Source of the DNA: Hymenobacter volaticus
Lineage (GTDB): Bacteria > Bacteroidota > Bacteroidia > Cytophagales > Hymenobacteraceae
DNA: 64,000 bases
NCBI RefSeq assembly: GCF_022921055.1
Contig: NZ_CP095061.1
Span: 3,573,501 to 3,637,500, forward strand
Direction: 5' to 3'
Part shown: in pieces, positions 7,906 to 16,004 of the stretch
Position numbering within the stretch: the first letter of the stretch is position 1
Layout: each line of letters begins with the position of its first letter
Translations under genes and position numbers: made by a program
Notes under the pieces: generated by a model
Databases searched by the model: none
What the model saw: only the letters and a program-made list of their open reading frames with translations
What the model was told of the DNA's origin: nothing

Positions 7906-8931
7906 ATGATGAATTCGTTGATTGATTTACGCTCGGATACGGTCACGCGTCCTACCTCCGCTATGCTGGAGGCTATGTTCAAAGCACCCGTTGGCGACGA
8001 CGTATACGAGGAAGACCCGACCGTACGGGCCCTGGAGCAAGAAGCGGCCGCTCGGTTTGGCCTAGAAGCTGGTTTGTTCTGCCCTTCTGGCACAATGACC
8101 AACCAAATTGCTATTAAGGCGCACACCGAACCGCTGTCGGAAGTGGTATGCGAACAAAATTCGCACATCTATTTGTGGGAAGTAGGCGGTATTGCCTTTA
8201 ACTCAGGGGCTTCGGTGGCGCTGCTGCCCGGTGAGCGGGGCCGCCTTACGGCCGCGCAGGTAGAAGCCGCTATCCGCCCCGTCAACGTGCATTACCCTAC
8301 CACTAGCCTTATTTCACTGGAAAATACCCACAACCGGGGCGGGGGTAGCTGCTACGACTTGCACGAGCTCGAAGCCATTGCCGAGGTAGCGCAACGGCAC
8401 CACATTCCGCTGCACCTCGATGGAGCCCGCGTTTTCAACGCTTTGGTAGCCACCGGCCAACAAGCAACTGACTACGGCCGCATTTTCGATACCATTTCCG
8501 TTTGTTTATCGAAAGGTCTTGGCGCGCCGGTAGGCTCGGTATTGCTGGGGAGTAAGGCGTTTATCCAAAGAACCAAGCGCATCCGAAAAGTATTGGGTGG
8601 TGGCATGCGGCAGGCAGGCTACTTAGCAGCCGCGGGTCTGTACGCGCTGGAAAACAACGTAGACCGCTTAGCCGACGACCACCGTCGCGCCAAGCAAGTG
8701 GGGGCTACCCTGGCTTTGCAACCTTACGTGGACGAGGTATTGCCCGTAGAAACCAACCTCGTGATTTTCCGTCTGCGGCCAGAAATGCCAGCCGACCAGT
8801 TTCTGGCGCGACTGGAGGAACAAGGTATCAAAGCCGCCTCTTTTGGACCACAGATGATTCGTTTTGTAACGCATTTAGATGTTGATGATGCTATGATTAC
8901 GCGCCTCGAAGACGCGCTAGCGATGAGGTAA
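7906..8931 (+). CDS. ltaE: low-specificity L-threonine aldolase
   Basis: A 341-residue PLP enzyme of the beta-eliminating lyase family that cleaves L-threonine/allo-threonine to glycine and acetaldehyde. It begins with the hallmark IDLRSDTVTRPT. LDGARVFNA contains the PLP-pyridine aspartate, and SVCLSKGLGAPVGS carries the Schiff-base lysine (about K203). The THNRGGG segment is also diagnostic. Length fits the family (about 340). The protein may start at either of two adjacent ATGs. It is divergent from the amphipathic-repeat gene at 7807. Confidence 0.93.
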   Translation: MMNSLIDLRSDTVTRPTSAMLEAMFKAPVGDDVYEEDPTVRALEQEAAARFGLEAGLFCPSGTMTNQIAIKAHTEPLSEVVCEQNSHIYLWEVGGIAFNSGASVALLPGERGRLTAAQVEAAIRPVNVHYPTTSLISLENTHNRGGGSCYDLHELEAIAEVAQRHHIPLHLDGARVFNALVATGQQATDYGRIFDTISVCLSKGLGAPVGSVLLGSKAFIQRTKRIRKVLGGGMRQAGYLAAAGLYALENNVDRLADDHRRAKQVGATLALQPYVDEVLPVETNLVIFRLRPEMPADQFLARLEEQGIKAASFGPQMIRFVTHLDVDDAMITRLEDALAMR

Positions 8932-9008
8932 ACTGCGAGCAGATAATTCGTCTCTTTACTGTACCTCCCTTTCGGCCTGATGGCATAGTGGGTGGTTAGG
9001 CATTTGGT

Positions 9009-9049
9009 GGTAGTCTGCGTGAGATACTTCCTGGCTCACGCAGACTACC
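9009..9049 (+). terminator. hairpin after the threonine aldolase gene
   Basis: Perfect 15-bp arms at 9009-9023 and 9035-9049 enclose an 11-base loop. There is only a weak U-tract (TGTTTTC eight bases on), so this is a probable terminator or RNA 3'-end stabiliser ahead of the next gene at 9077. Confidence 0.55.
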
Positions 9050-9076
9050 CTGCTGTTTTCTCTCGTATCTCTGTTT

Positions 9077-9730
9077 ATGAACCTCTTTGTGATAGGTGAT
9101 GTACATGGCTGTTTTCACACCTTCGATAAGCTGTTGCAACATTGGCAACCCAACCAAGAACTGCTGGTTCAGACCGGTGATTTAGTGGACCGGGGCAATT
9201 TTGCGCCGGAGTGCATAGCGCTAGCTATGGAACTGGAAGCCCAGTATCCTGGCCGCACCGTGTTTTTGAAAGGGAATCATGAAGCGGCTATGATTACCCA
9301 TTACGGGCCGCGTGGCCCCTACCCTCCTTGGCTGGAATGGGGTGGCCGATCCACGGCGCAGCAGTACACCGGGCGCCGCTCATTACTTGTTTCGCATTTA
9401 GGATGGCTCGCTCGCCGGCCGCTGCTCTGGGAAAATGCCCACCTGCTTATTAGTCACGCGGGCATTGCTGACACTCCCAATCCGCTTGATGAAGACCACC
9501 CCGATGGAATTTTGTGGCGTCGCGGGCCCTTACTCAACATCGGTAAGCGTCAGATCATCGGCCATACGCCAACCCCTTACGGCGAACCTACTTATGATGC
9601 CCAAGCGGATGTACTCAACATTGATACCGGCGCTTATCTAGGGCAGAATTTGGCGGGGGTTTTGATGTCGCAGACCGGGGATTTCGTCAACGAATTTCTT
9701 GTTCCAGCTTTGCCTATTGATATCAACTAA
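9077..9730 (+). CDS. ApaH/PrpE-like Ser/Thr-type metallophosphoesterase (copy 1)
   Basis: A 217-residue calcineurin-like phosphoesterase. Motifs: VIGDVHGCF (GDxHG), TGDLVDRGN (GDxxDRG), FLKGNHEAAM (GNHE), LLISHAGIAD and IIGHTPTPYG, then NIDTGAYLG near the C-terminus. This is the bacterial PPP-like/ApaH-like set, acting on phosphoproteins or dinucleoside polyphosphates with Mn2+. The substrate cannot be told from sequence. A close paralogue, interrupted by a frame break, lies at 35310-35971. No signal peptide; cytoplasmic. Confidence 0.9.
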   Translation: MNLFVIGDVHGCFHTFDKLLQHWQPNQELLVQTGDLVDRGNFAPECIALAMELEAQYPGRTVFLKGNHEAAMITHYGPRGPYPPWLEWGGRSTAQQYTGRRSLLVSHLGWLARRPLLWENAHLLISHAGIADTPNPLDEDHPDGILWRRGPLLNIGKRQIIGHTPTPYGEPTYDAQADVLNIDTGAYLGQNLAGVLMSQTGDFVNEFLVPALPIDIN

Positions 9731-9807
9731 GCTTCTTCGCAGCTGTTTACATAGCTTTTAGGATGCCGCTATTGTATCTGCCCATTCACTGCCGTTCTCA
9801 TTCGCCC

Positions 9808-10476
9808 ATGCCTTCCGCACCACGCAAACCTGCTTTCCCGTCCACCCTTCCAGCTAGCGATTCAGTTGCTGCCCTCACGCACTTGCGCTTGGCCGACCCG
9901 GTGCTGGCGGGTATTATTGAGCGAGGACAGCCTATTCAACCTTCTCCCCACGAAGATTTGTACCTGGCGCTGCTCCGGGCTATTGTCAGCCAACAGATTT
10001 CCACCAAAGCCGCCGCCGCTATCTGGCGCAAAGTACAAGCGCTGTTTCCACCCGATGGCTATCCTGAGCCGGCGGCCCTACTCACCCTCACCGACGAAGA
10101 TTTGCGCACCGCTGGCCTATCGCGCCAGAAGGCTGGCTACCTGCGGGCTATTGCCGACTTTGCCCAACGCGACCAACTCGACCACGCGCACCTAAGCCAA
10201 CTTTCCGAAGACGACTTCACCCGCCACCTTACCCAGATAAAGGGCGTTGGCCGCTGGACTGCCCAAATGCTGCAAATGTTTGCCCTTGACCAGCCCGACG
10301 TATTTGCCGAAGGTGACTTGGGGGTTCAGAATGCTATGCGTAAGCATTATAAACTAGAAGAAACCGGCAAAGCCCTACTCCGCCGCATGACTGAAATTGC
10401 GGAGCCTTGGCGCCCCTATCGTTCGCTAGCGTGTAAGTATTTGTGGCAGTCGTTGGACAACCAGCCTGCTGCTTAG
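9808..10476 (+). CDS. AlkA-type DNA-3-methyladenine glycosylase
   Basis: About 222 residues from the ATG at 9808; an in-frame ATG at 9763 adds 15 residues without family character. It is an HhH-GPD base-excision repair glycosylase. The helix-hairpin-helix lies at about LTQIKGVGRWTAQM and is followed by the Pro/Gly-rich loop and catalytic aspartate in VFAEGDLGV. An upstream segment AIVSQQISTKAAAAIW is typical of AlkA. No [4Fe-4S] cysteine cluster is present, which separates it from the EndoIII/MutY branch. It removes alkylated bases from DNA. The N-terminal AlkA_N domain is absent, as in short AlkA/MAG proteins. Confidence 0.9.
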   Translation: MPSAPRKPAFPSTLPASDSVAALTHLRLADPVLAGIIERGQPIQPSPHEDLYLALLRAIVSQQISTKAAAAIWRKVQALFPPDGYPEPAALLTLTDEDLRTAGLSRQKAGYLRAIADFAQRDQLDHAHLSQLSEDDFTRHLTQIKGVGRWTAQMLQMFALDQPDVFAEGDLGVQNAMRKHYKLEETGKALLRRMTEIAEPWRPYRSLACKYLWQSLDNQPAA

Positions 10477-10517
10477 AGAGCGGGCGCCTACGTGTTTGCA
10501 GCGCGAAATAAGGAGTG

Positions 10518-10715
10518 CTACTCGTCTAGCTCTCCCGACCTTTTCTGGTCGAAATAAGTTACAATCATGGCTACTACGGCGGCTATGTATGGCACGCAGA
10601 AGCCAAACGCCATCCACCGCCACAACGACCGGTCGTTCATGTGGGCAATATAGGCAGTGATGAGCGCCGAGGGAATACACAGAAACAGCAGGGTGCAGAT
10701 GATGTCAATAAGCAT
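10518..10715 (-). CDS. small two-helix membrane protein, unknown function
   Basis: A 65-residue protein with two transmembrane segments (about residues 3-23, and residues 35-55 ending AAVVAMIVTYF) joined by a short polar loop with HMNDRSLWRW, and a charged C-terminus (DQKRSGELDE). It is too small for a domain call. The hydrophobic pattern, ATG start and lack of overlap with other genes support it. It lies head-to-tail with the cysteine-rich gene upstream, 25 bases apart, so they may share a transcript. Confidence 0.55.
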   Translation of the reverse strand: MLIDIICTLLFLCIPSALITAYIAHMNDRSLWRWMAFGFCVPYIAAVVAMIVTYFDQKRSGELDE

Positions 10716-10740
10716 GAGAAAAAGGCACTAAAGAAAGCGG

Positions 10741-10998
10741 CTAGAGGTACATATCAGGAATTTGCTCTAGCTGTTCTGCCAGAAGCCAGCCCTCCGGTTT
10801 TAGTTTCGGATAAAACCACAGGGCACCATTAGCTAGCCAAGTCGCTCGGTATTGCCGAGTGCTAGCAGGTGTATGGTCATGGTAGCCAAACTCTGCTCCG
10901 CAACACTCGCAGATGCTATGATCCGGCGCGTTTTCGTTTGGCCCCCAAGGCGACTCGTCGTAGTCGAGGCCGCACACACGGCAATACCAAGTGACCAT
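10741..10998 (-). CDS. cysteine-rich CPCC-like small protein
   Basis: About 85 residues from the ATG at 10998 (MVTWYCRVCG). Two cysteine pairs, CRVC near residues 6-9 and CECC near 31-34, form a likely zinc ribbon. The region between them and the following AEFGYHDHT plus a WLANGALWF segment resemble small CPCC-type proteins of Bacteroidota and gamma-proteobacteria, some of which occur near polymorphic toxins as putative immunity proteins. That comparison is from memory and no toxin gene is adjacent. Function unknown; zinc binding is inference from the cysteines. Confidence 0.72.
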   Translation of the reverse strand: MVTWYCRVCGLDYDESPWGPNENAPDHSICECCGAEFGYHDHTPASTRQYRATWLANGALWFYPKLKPEGWLLAEQLEQIPDMYL

Positions 10999-11058
10999 CG
11001 TTTTGTTATAAAAAATACTATTGCAGCACAAACGTTAACCCGTGCGGTCATCTTGGTT

Positions 11059-11979
11059 CTAGCGTACTTTCCCGCGCTTCACTAGGTAAGCATACAAAAC
11101 CCTATCGAAAGGCTCTCGGATGTCGACTGGCACAAAGTCGATTTTGTACTGTCCGCACCGGAGCACCAGTTCGTGCTCATACTTCTGCATGGCTGCGCGG
11201 TACTGCTCACGAACCTGCGAAGGCTGCAGCTTCACTGTTTCGCCAGTTTCCACATCCTCGAATACATACGGCCGATCCTGAAAATCGAAATCCGCTTCGG
11301 TAGCGCGGTCCATGATATGAAAGAGCAGTACTTCGTGATTCTGGTGACGCAAGTGCTGCAATGCCGCCAGCGTGGCCGTCTGCTCCTCGGGGGCCCGGCC
11401 TAGCATATCCGAAAACAGCACCACGAGCGAGCGTTTGGGAATTTGTTGCGCGATGGTGTGAATAACACCCGACACATCCGTAGTAGCGCGGCGCGGCGTG
11501 GGCGAACGCTCCAACAGCTGCTGGAGGGTCAATAGCAACGTATGGCGGTGGGTGCTGGTACTGCGCACCGGCGTCTGCAATTCCACCTGATCGGCGAAGG
11601 TAACGAGCCCTACCGCGTCGCGCTGCTTCTGGAGCATAGTGGTGATGGCCGCCGCGCATAGTACGGCAAAACGCAACTTATCGTGGCCAGGCGCCGGATA
11701 ATACATGCTCGGACTTACGTCGAGCAGCAGGTGGCAGCGAAGGTTGGTTTCCTCTTCGTAGCGCTTTACAAACAACTTATCGGTGCGGGCAAACACCTTC
11801 CAGTCGAGGTGGCGCGTGCTTTCGCCGGGGTTGTAGAGTCGGTGTTCGGAAAATTCAACCGAAAATCCGTGGTAAGGCGACTGATGCAAGCCCGTAATAA
11901 ACCCCTCAACAAGCTGGCGGGCTAGGAATTCTAAATTTTCGAAGGAACGAACGGCGGCCAGGTCGAGCGGCTGAGACAT
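11059..11979 (-). CDS. DUF58 domain protein
   Basis: About 306 residues from the ATG at 11979. The N-terminal half carries the DUF58 core: HRLYNPGESTRHLDWK followed by VFARTDKLFVKRYEEE. The second half is a von Willebrand A-like fold with a MIDAS-like LLLDVSPSMYY and later VVLFSDML. DUF58 proteins are usually encoded with a MoxR-type AAA+ ATPase and VWA/BatA proteins. Here no MoxR gene is adjacent, so it is a solitary copy. Its role is probably in complex assembly or envelope stress, by family analogy. Cytoplasmic; no signal peptide. Confidence 0.88.
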   Translation of the reverse strand: MSQPLDLAAVRSFENLEFLARQLVEGFITGLHQSPYHGFSVEFSEHRLYNPGESTRHLDWKVFARTDKLFVKRYEEETNLRCHLLLDVSPSMYYPAPGHDKLRFAVLCAAAITTMLQKQRDAVGLVTFADQVELQTPVRSTSTHRHTLLLTLQQLLERSPTPRRATTDVSGVIHTIAQQIPKRSLVVLFSDMLGRAPEEQTATLAALQHLRHQNHEVLLFHIMDRATEADFDFQDRPYVFEDVETGETVKLQPSQVREQYRAAMQKYEHELVLRCGQYKIDFVPVDIREPFDRVLYAYLVKRGKVR

Positions 11980-12244
11980 AGGCGGAAGATTCAAAAATTA
12001 GAAAAGAGGAAGGCGCTTATGGTACTGAGTATTTAAAGCTACTGCTTTGCCCTCGCAAATCCTTGAAACGCGGTTTTAAGATTAAAAACGGGCTTTTTTA
12101 GAACAACGAATTAGGTTAGTTAACAAACATACCCGGAGCTGGTTCAAAAAAGCTTGCCTTTAAATTTTTATATCTGAATGGAAGCTCGTACTTTTCCGGA
12201 ACACTTCAATCATCTTAGAATAACATAACTTTATAGAAGGCACT

Positions 12245-12598
12245 GTGGAAGACCGTCACGACCAAGAAGAAATCTATTCGCAACGTATTAAGGCTGGCAA
12301 ACGCACGTATTTCTTCGACGTGAAAGCCACGCGCGGCCAGGACTATTACCTGACCATCACGGAGAGCAAACGCAAGCTCCGCGACGACGACACTTTCTCT
12401 TATGAGAAGCACAAAATTTTCCTCTACAAGGAGGATTTTTTGAAATTCGTTGACGCCTTGCAAGATGCCGTGGAATATGTACGTGAAGAGCTATTAACCC
12501 CGGAGGAAGTAGCCGAACTCGACCGGCCGCGTCCCGCTTACGACCACCATGATGGTGAGAACGGCTTCAACCCGAACCGCGCCGACGACCACTTTTAA
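12245..12598 (+). CDS. DUF3276 (PUR-alpha-like nucleic-acid-binding) protein
   Basis: A 117-residue protein starting at GTG 12245 and of the length usual for the family. It has the strand-rich PUR-repeat pattern: QRIKAGKRTYFFDVKATR, then DYYLTITESKR and KIFLYKEDFLKFVDAL. DUF3276/PUR_DNA_RNA-bind proteins occur across Bacteroidota and spirochaetes and bind single-stranded DNA/RNA. A TAACTTTA element 12 bases upstream could be a -7 box, giving a short or absent leader. A terminator follows at 12657. Confidence 0.9.
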   Translation: MEDRHDQEEIYSQRIKAGKRTYFFDVKATRGQDYYLTITESKRKLRDDDTFSYEKHKIFLYKEDFLKFVDALQDAVEYVREELLTPEEVAELDRPRPAYDHHDGENGFNPNRADDHF

Positions 12599-12656
12599 GC
12601 CCTAATCCTACCGAAACACTCGTTACTTAATAACTTATCTATCGTTATCCCGTGCA

Positions 12657-12685
12657 GCGTGCACTAACCTTCGGGTTGGTGCACG
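12657..12685 (+). terminator. intrinsic terminator after DUF3276 gene
   Basis: 13-bp arms (one G-U pair) at 12657-12669 and 12673-12685 with a tight loop, followed at once by a T-run (seven T from about 12686). A textbook rho-independent terminator. Confidence 0.85.
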
Positions 12686-12853
12686 CTTTTTTTGTTTCAA
12701 GCTGTGACTTAGTGTAGCCCACGTGAGGCGTGCGTAAGCAAATAGTAAGTGCAGTAAACAAGTAGTCACCCTTGCTTGAGAGCACCGTTGTAAGCAAAAT
12801 GCACCTTGTGCTCCTTAGTGTAACATGCCGCAGCAAAGCCGCTTAAAACGCCG

Positions 12854-12861
12854 TACCTTTG
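12854..12861 (+). promoter_or_regulatory. candidate -7 element of the ychF promoter
   Basis: TACCTTTG matches TANNTTTG exactly, 60 bases before the ychF ATG. No -33 TTG is seen at 17-23 bases. Confidence 0.55.
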
Positions 12862-12920
12862 CACCCGAATTGCGCGGCTAAACGGCAACTCACTATTTCA
12901 CCACTTCACTATTTCACCTT

Positions 12921-14018
12921 ATGGGTCTCCGCTGCGGTATCGTCGGCCTGCCAAACGTCGGCAAATCCACGCTTTTCAACGCTCTTTCCAACGCTAAAGC
13001 CGAATCGGCCAACTATCCTTTCTGCACCATCGAGCCAAACGTGGGCGTGATTACCGTGCCCGACGAGCGGCTTCAGATTCTGGAGGCCCTGGTTAATCCC
13101 AAGCGGGTGCTGCCGACCATTATCGAGTTCGTGGACATTGCGGGCCTCGTAAAAGGCGCTTCCAAGGGCGAAGGTCTTGGCAACAAATTCTTAGCGAACA
13201 TCCGCGAGGTAGACGCCATTATCCACGTTATCCGCTGCTTCGACGACCCCAACATTGTACACGTAGCGGGTGGCGTTGACCCCGTCTTCGACAAAGACGT
13301 TATCGACACCGAACTGCAAATCAAAGACTTGGAAAGCATCGATAAGAAGCTAGCCAAATCGGAGCGTAGTGCCAAGGGTGGCGACGCACAGGCCAAAAAG
13401 GAAGTAGCCGCTTTGCAGCGGTTCAAAGCGGCTCTCGAAGCGGGTCAGAATGCCCGCGCAGTGCAGGCTACACCCGAAGAACTGGATGCCGTAGCGGACT
13501 TACAGTTGCTCACTATCAAGCCAGTTATCTACGTGGCCAACGTGGACGAAGCGAGCATACAAGACGGTAACGCTCATACAAAGGCTCTGCAAGCGCACGT
13601 AGCGCAAGAAGGTGCCGAAGTGGTGCTGGTATCGGCGGCTATCGAGTCGCAGATTGCCGAAATGGAGGACCCCGAGGAGAAAGAAATGTTCTTGGCCGAG
13701 TATGGCCTCACGGAGTCGGGACTGAATCGCCTGATCCGGGCATCCTATTCACTGCTGAACCTGATTACATACTTTACGGCCGGTGTGCAGGAAGTACGCG
13801 CCTGGACTATCCACAAAGGCGACAAGGCTCCCGCCGCTGCGGGCGTCATTCACTCCGACTTCGAGAAGGGCTTTATCCGCGCCGAGGTAATCAAGCTGGC
13901 CGACTACCAGGAGTATAAGACGGAAGTGAAAATCAAGGAAGCTGGCAAGATGGCTGTGGAAGGCAAGGAATACGTGGTACAGGACGGCGACATCATGCAC
14001 TTCCGCTTTAACGTGTAA
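12921..14018 (+). CDS. ychF: redox-regulated ATPase YchF (Obg-family NTPase)
   Basis: A 365-residue P-loop NTPase. G1 GLPNVGKSTLFN lies at about residues 8-19. The segment NYPFCTIEPNVG holds switch I, and DIAGLVKGASKGEGLGN is G3/switch II. G4 is the variant (IYVANVDE rather than NKxD), which in this family gives ATP preference over GTP. A coiled coil (KDLESIDKKLAKSER...) is inserted after G3 and a TGS domain ends the protein (VIHSDFEKGFIRAEVI). It acts on ribosomes and the oxidative-stress response in studied bacteria. Length is typical. Confidence 0.96.
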   Translation: MGLRCGIVGLPNVGKSTLFNALSNAKAESANYPFCTIEPNVGVITVPDERLQILEALVNPKRVLPTIIEFVDIAGLVKGASKGEGLGNKFLANIREVDAIIHVIRCFDDPNIVHVAGGVDPVFDKDVIDTELQIKDLESIDKKLAKSERSAKGGDAQAKKEVAALQRFKAALEAGQNARAVQATPEELDAVADLQLLTIKPVIYVANVDEASIQDGNAHTKALQAHVAQEGAEVVLVSAAIESQIAEMEDPEEKEMFLAEYGLTESGLNRLIRASYSLLNLITYFTAGVQEVRAWTIHKGDKAPAAAGVIHSDFEKGFIRAEVIKLADYQEYKTEVKIKEAGKMAVEGKEYVVQDGDIMHFRFNV

Positions 14019-14060
14019 TTGCGGCTGCTCTGCTCCTACTCAGGCGGTTAACTAACCCTT

Positions 14061-14270
14061 ATGGAAGTAAAAGACAGCAACGGCAACCTGCTCGCAGAAG
14101 GCGACTCCGTGACGCTCATCAAGGACTTGAAAGTAAAAGGTTCGTCGCTCACGCTTAAGCGTGGCACCTTGGTGAAGAGCATCCGCCTCACCAATAGCCC
14201 CGCTGAAATCGAAGGCCGCGCCGGTGGCAGCACGATGGTGCTCAAAACTGAGTTTCTGAAGAAAGCTTGA
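14061..14270 (+). CDS. PhnA/YjdM C-terminal-domain mini-protein
   Basis: A 69-residue protein equal to only the C-terminal domain of PhnA (YjdM): [20 protein letters not shown], then [14 protein letters not shown] and [11 protein letters not shown]. Full PhnA proteins have an N-terminal zinc ribbon that is absent here, and nothing upstream encodes it. The domain is an SH3-like beta barrel. Despite the name, YjdM is not shown to act in phosphonate degradation, so no function is claimed. It follows ychF by 42 bases and ends before a strong terminator. Confidence 0.85.
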   Translation: MEVKDSNGNLLAEGDSVTLIKDLKVKGSSLTLKRGTLVKSIRLTNSPAEIEGRAGGSTMVLKTEFLKKA

Positions 14271-14291
14271 GACGCTGTTCTTTCAGTATTC

Positions 14292-14342
14292 GAGATACAA
14301 AAACGCCTCGGTCGAATAACGACCGAGGCGTTTTTGTATCTC
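14292..14342. terminator. bidirectional terminator with perfect 23-bp arms
   Basis: 14292-14314 pairs perfectly with 14320-14342 over a 5-base loop. The arm contains A5 on the left and T5 on the right around the GC core GCCTCGGTCG, serving the PhnA-like gene and the convergent M48 gene. Confidence 0.85.
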
Positions 14343-14387
14343 TTCAATATGTTGAGCCTGCTTTATTGAAACCTTATGTTAGTGGTT

Positions 14388-15842
14388 TTACTTCCCTACC
14401 ACCTTATACAGCATTCCAGCGGTCAGCCGGTCAGTGGTTTTCATACCGTTGAGGATAGCCATTTCCTCGTGGCGCTTCGAGGCAATGCCATTGGCGGCCA
14501 ACGCTTGAGCTAACGTCTGACCGGCTTTGGCAGTTTTGATGCGCACTTTTTCGGGCTGGCGATTGAGTTTGTTGGCATCGGTGAGACGACGGAAGCCAGT
14601 GGCCACTCTTTGAAAGGTGTCGCCGTACGTATTGAGGGTTCCGGGGCCACAGAGACCTACGAGAGCGTACAGCGTCTGCCCGTCCTGAATAACATACGAT
14701 AAGCTGCTGGCCGTAATGCCTTGCTGGCCGGTTTGTTGGTCCTGCCCTACTTGGTCGCCTTGGATAGCCACAGCGGGGAAGTTGTTGATGGTGGTGCGGC
14801 TGGCTTGAGCGTTCTGTAGTTTTAGTTGCTGTGCTAGAGCCTGGGCCGTTTCGTCGAGCGACTTATTGCCGGCGGGCAGCAGAATCATCACGGCTTTGCC
14901 GTTGGGCTCGGCCATCTGAAATTGGCTCGGCGAGTTCTGCGACTTCCAACCTTGCGGCACCGGAAACTGGAACTTGAGGTCGGGGTGGTAGAACACGCTG
15001 TTTTCCACATAGCCCTCGCGCGGATTATCACCATAGGGCAAGCCCTCTATCATGCGCAAGTACTGGTCGCGGTTGGTGGCTAATTGGCGGCCGGCTTGCT
15101 GTTCGGCCTGCTGGGCTAGCCGTTTCACGTTCTCGTAGCGGTCAGCGGAGTTGGGGTGCGACGACAGAAAGGTAGGCACCGTGGCGGCACCGCTGCTTTG
15201 CTCAGTCCGCTGCAACGTTAGGAAGAAGTCGGCCATAGAAGCCGGGTCGTAGCCAATCTTGCTGGAGTACTTCACCCCGAGCTGGTCGGATTCATTTTCG
15301 TCGTCGCGGCCATATTTGAGCAAGCCCAAACCTACTACTTGCGTAGCTGGTTCAGCAATGGAGGCAATCCGGCGCGAGAAAATGGAGCCCAACAGAATAG
15401 CGCCGTTGGCAATAGTGGAGCGGGTTTGCTGCTTCCGGCCGTGGCGGGCCGTAATATGACCAATTTCGTGGCCGAGCACCCCGCTGAACTGCGCTTCGTT
15501 ATTGAAATGCGCCATAATGCCCCGGGTAAAGTAGACGTGACCATCGGGAGTAGCAAAGGCATTAATGATCGGCGAATCGACAATAGTAAACCCCTTGACA
15601 TCGGCCGGCCGGTCGGAAATCCGACCCATCTGCATGCCTTTATTGTCGATGTAGCTCTGTAGGGCGGTATTGTTGAGCAGACCGAATTGGGCAATAACCT
15701 GCGGGTCGGGCTGGGCACCCTGCACTGGTGGCGGCGCGGGCAGAACTGCGGATTCGGTGGCGGCTAAGCGTGAACCAGCTAGCGGCAGTAGAAGCGCCAG
15801 GGTAAGACCCGTGCGCAGAACAGGAGAGAGAGTGGGTTGCAT
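14388..15842 (-). CDS. exported M48-family metalloprotease
   Basis: A 484-residue protein with an N-terminal signal peptide (LTLALLLPLAGSRLAA) and the M48 zinc motif in GVLGHEIGHITARHG (HExxH). A downstream ESDQLGVKY supplies the third ligand (ExxxD). After the protease domain (to about residue 260) comes a region with YHPDLKFQFPVPQGW and a C-terminal LysM-like/SH3-like tail (AKAGQTLAQALAANGI...YKVVGK). This resembles BepA/LoiP-like M48 proteases that act on outer-membrane proteins in the periplasm; the outer-membrane role is inference. The 162 bases before the DUF5103 stop hold nothing evident. Confidence 0.92.
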   Translation of the reverse strand: MQPTLSPVLRTGLTLALLLPLAGSRLAATESAVLPAPPPVQGAQPDPQVIAQFGLLNNTALQSYIDNKGMQMGRISDRPADVKGFTIVDSPIINAFATPDGHVYFTRGIMAHFNNEAQFSGVLGHEIGHITARHGRKQQTRSTIANGAILLGSIFSRRIASIAEPATQVVGLGLLKYGRDDENESDQLGVKYSSKIGYDPASMADFFLTLQRTEQSSGAATVPTFLSSHPNSADRYENVKRLAQQAEQQAGRQLATNRDQYLRMIEGLPYGDNPREGYVENSVFYHPDLKFQFPVPQGWKSQNSPSQFQMAEPNGKAVMILLPAGNKSLDETAQALAQQLKLQNAQASRTTINNFPAVAIQGDQVGQDQQTGQQGITASSLSYVIQDGQTLYALVGLCGPGTLNTYGDTFQRVATGFRRLTDANKLNRQPEKVRIKTAKAGQTLAQALAANGIASKRHEEMAILNGMKTTDRLTAGMLYKVVGK

Positions 15843-16004
15843 GAGCGAGAGAGAGGTAGAGCGAGAAGTAGATAGGCCTGCAACGAACCTGAGCTATGCA
15901 AAGGTTACGCAGCCTCCTGGTTGGCTCCATAGTACATACCCATTGTCGTGCCAGCTTACACCGCGGCAGTAGCAACAACTTACAAAGCAGCGGTTGGCTG
16001 CATT

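Noticed and set aside
10741..10998. Toxin-immunity pair at the CPCC-like gene
   Set aside because: No toxin-like or secretion-tagged large gene is next to it; neighbours are a two-helix membrane protein and DUF58.
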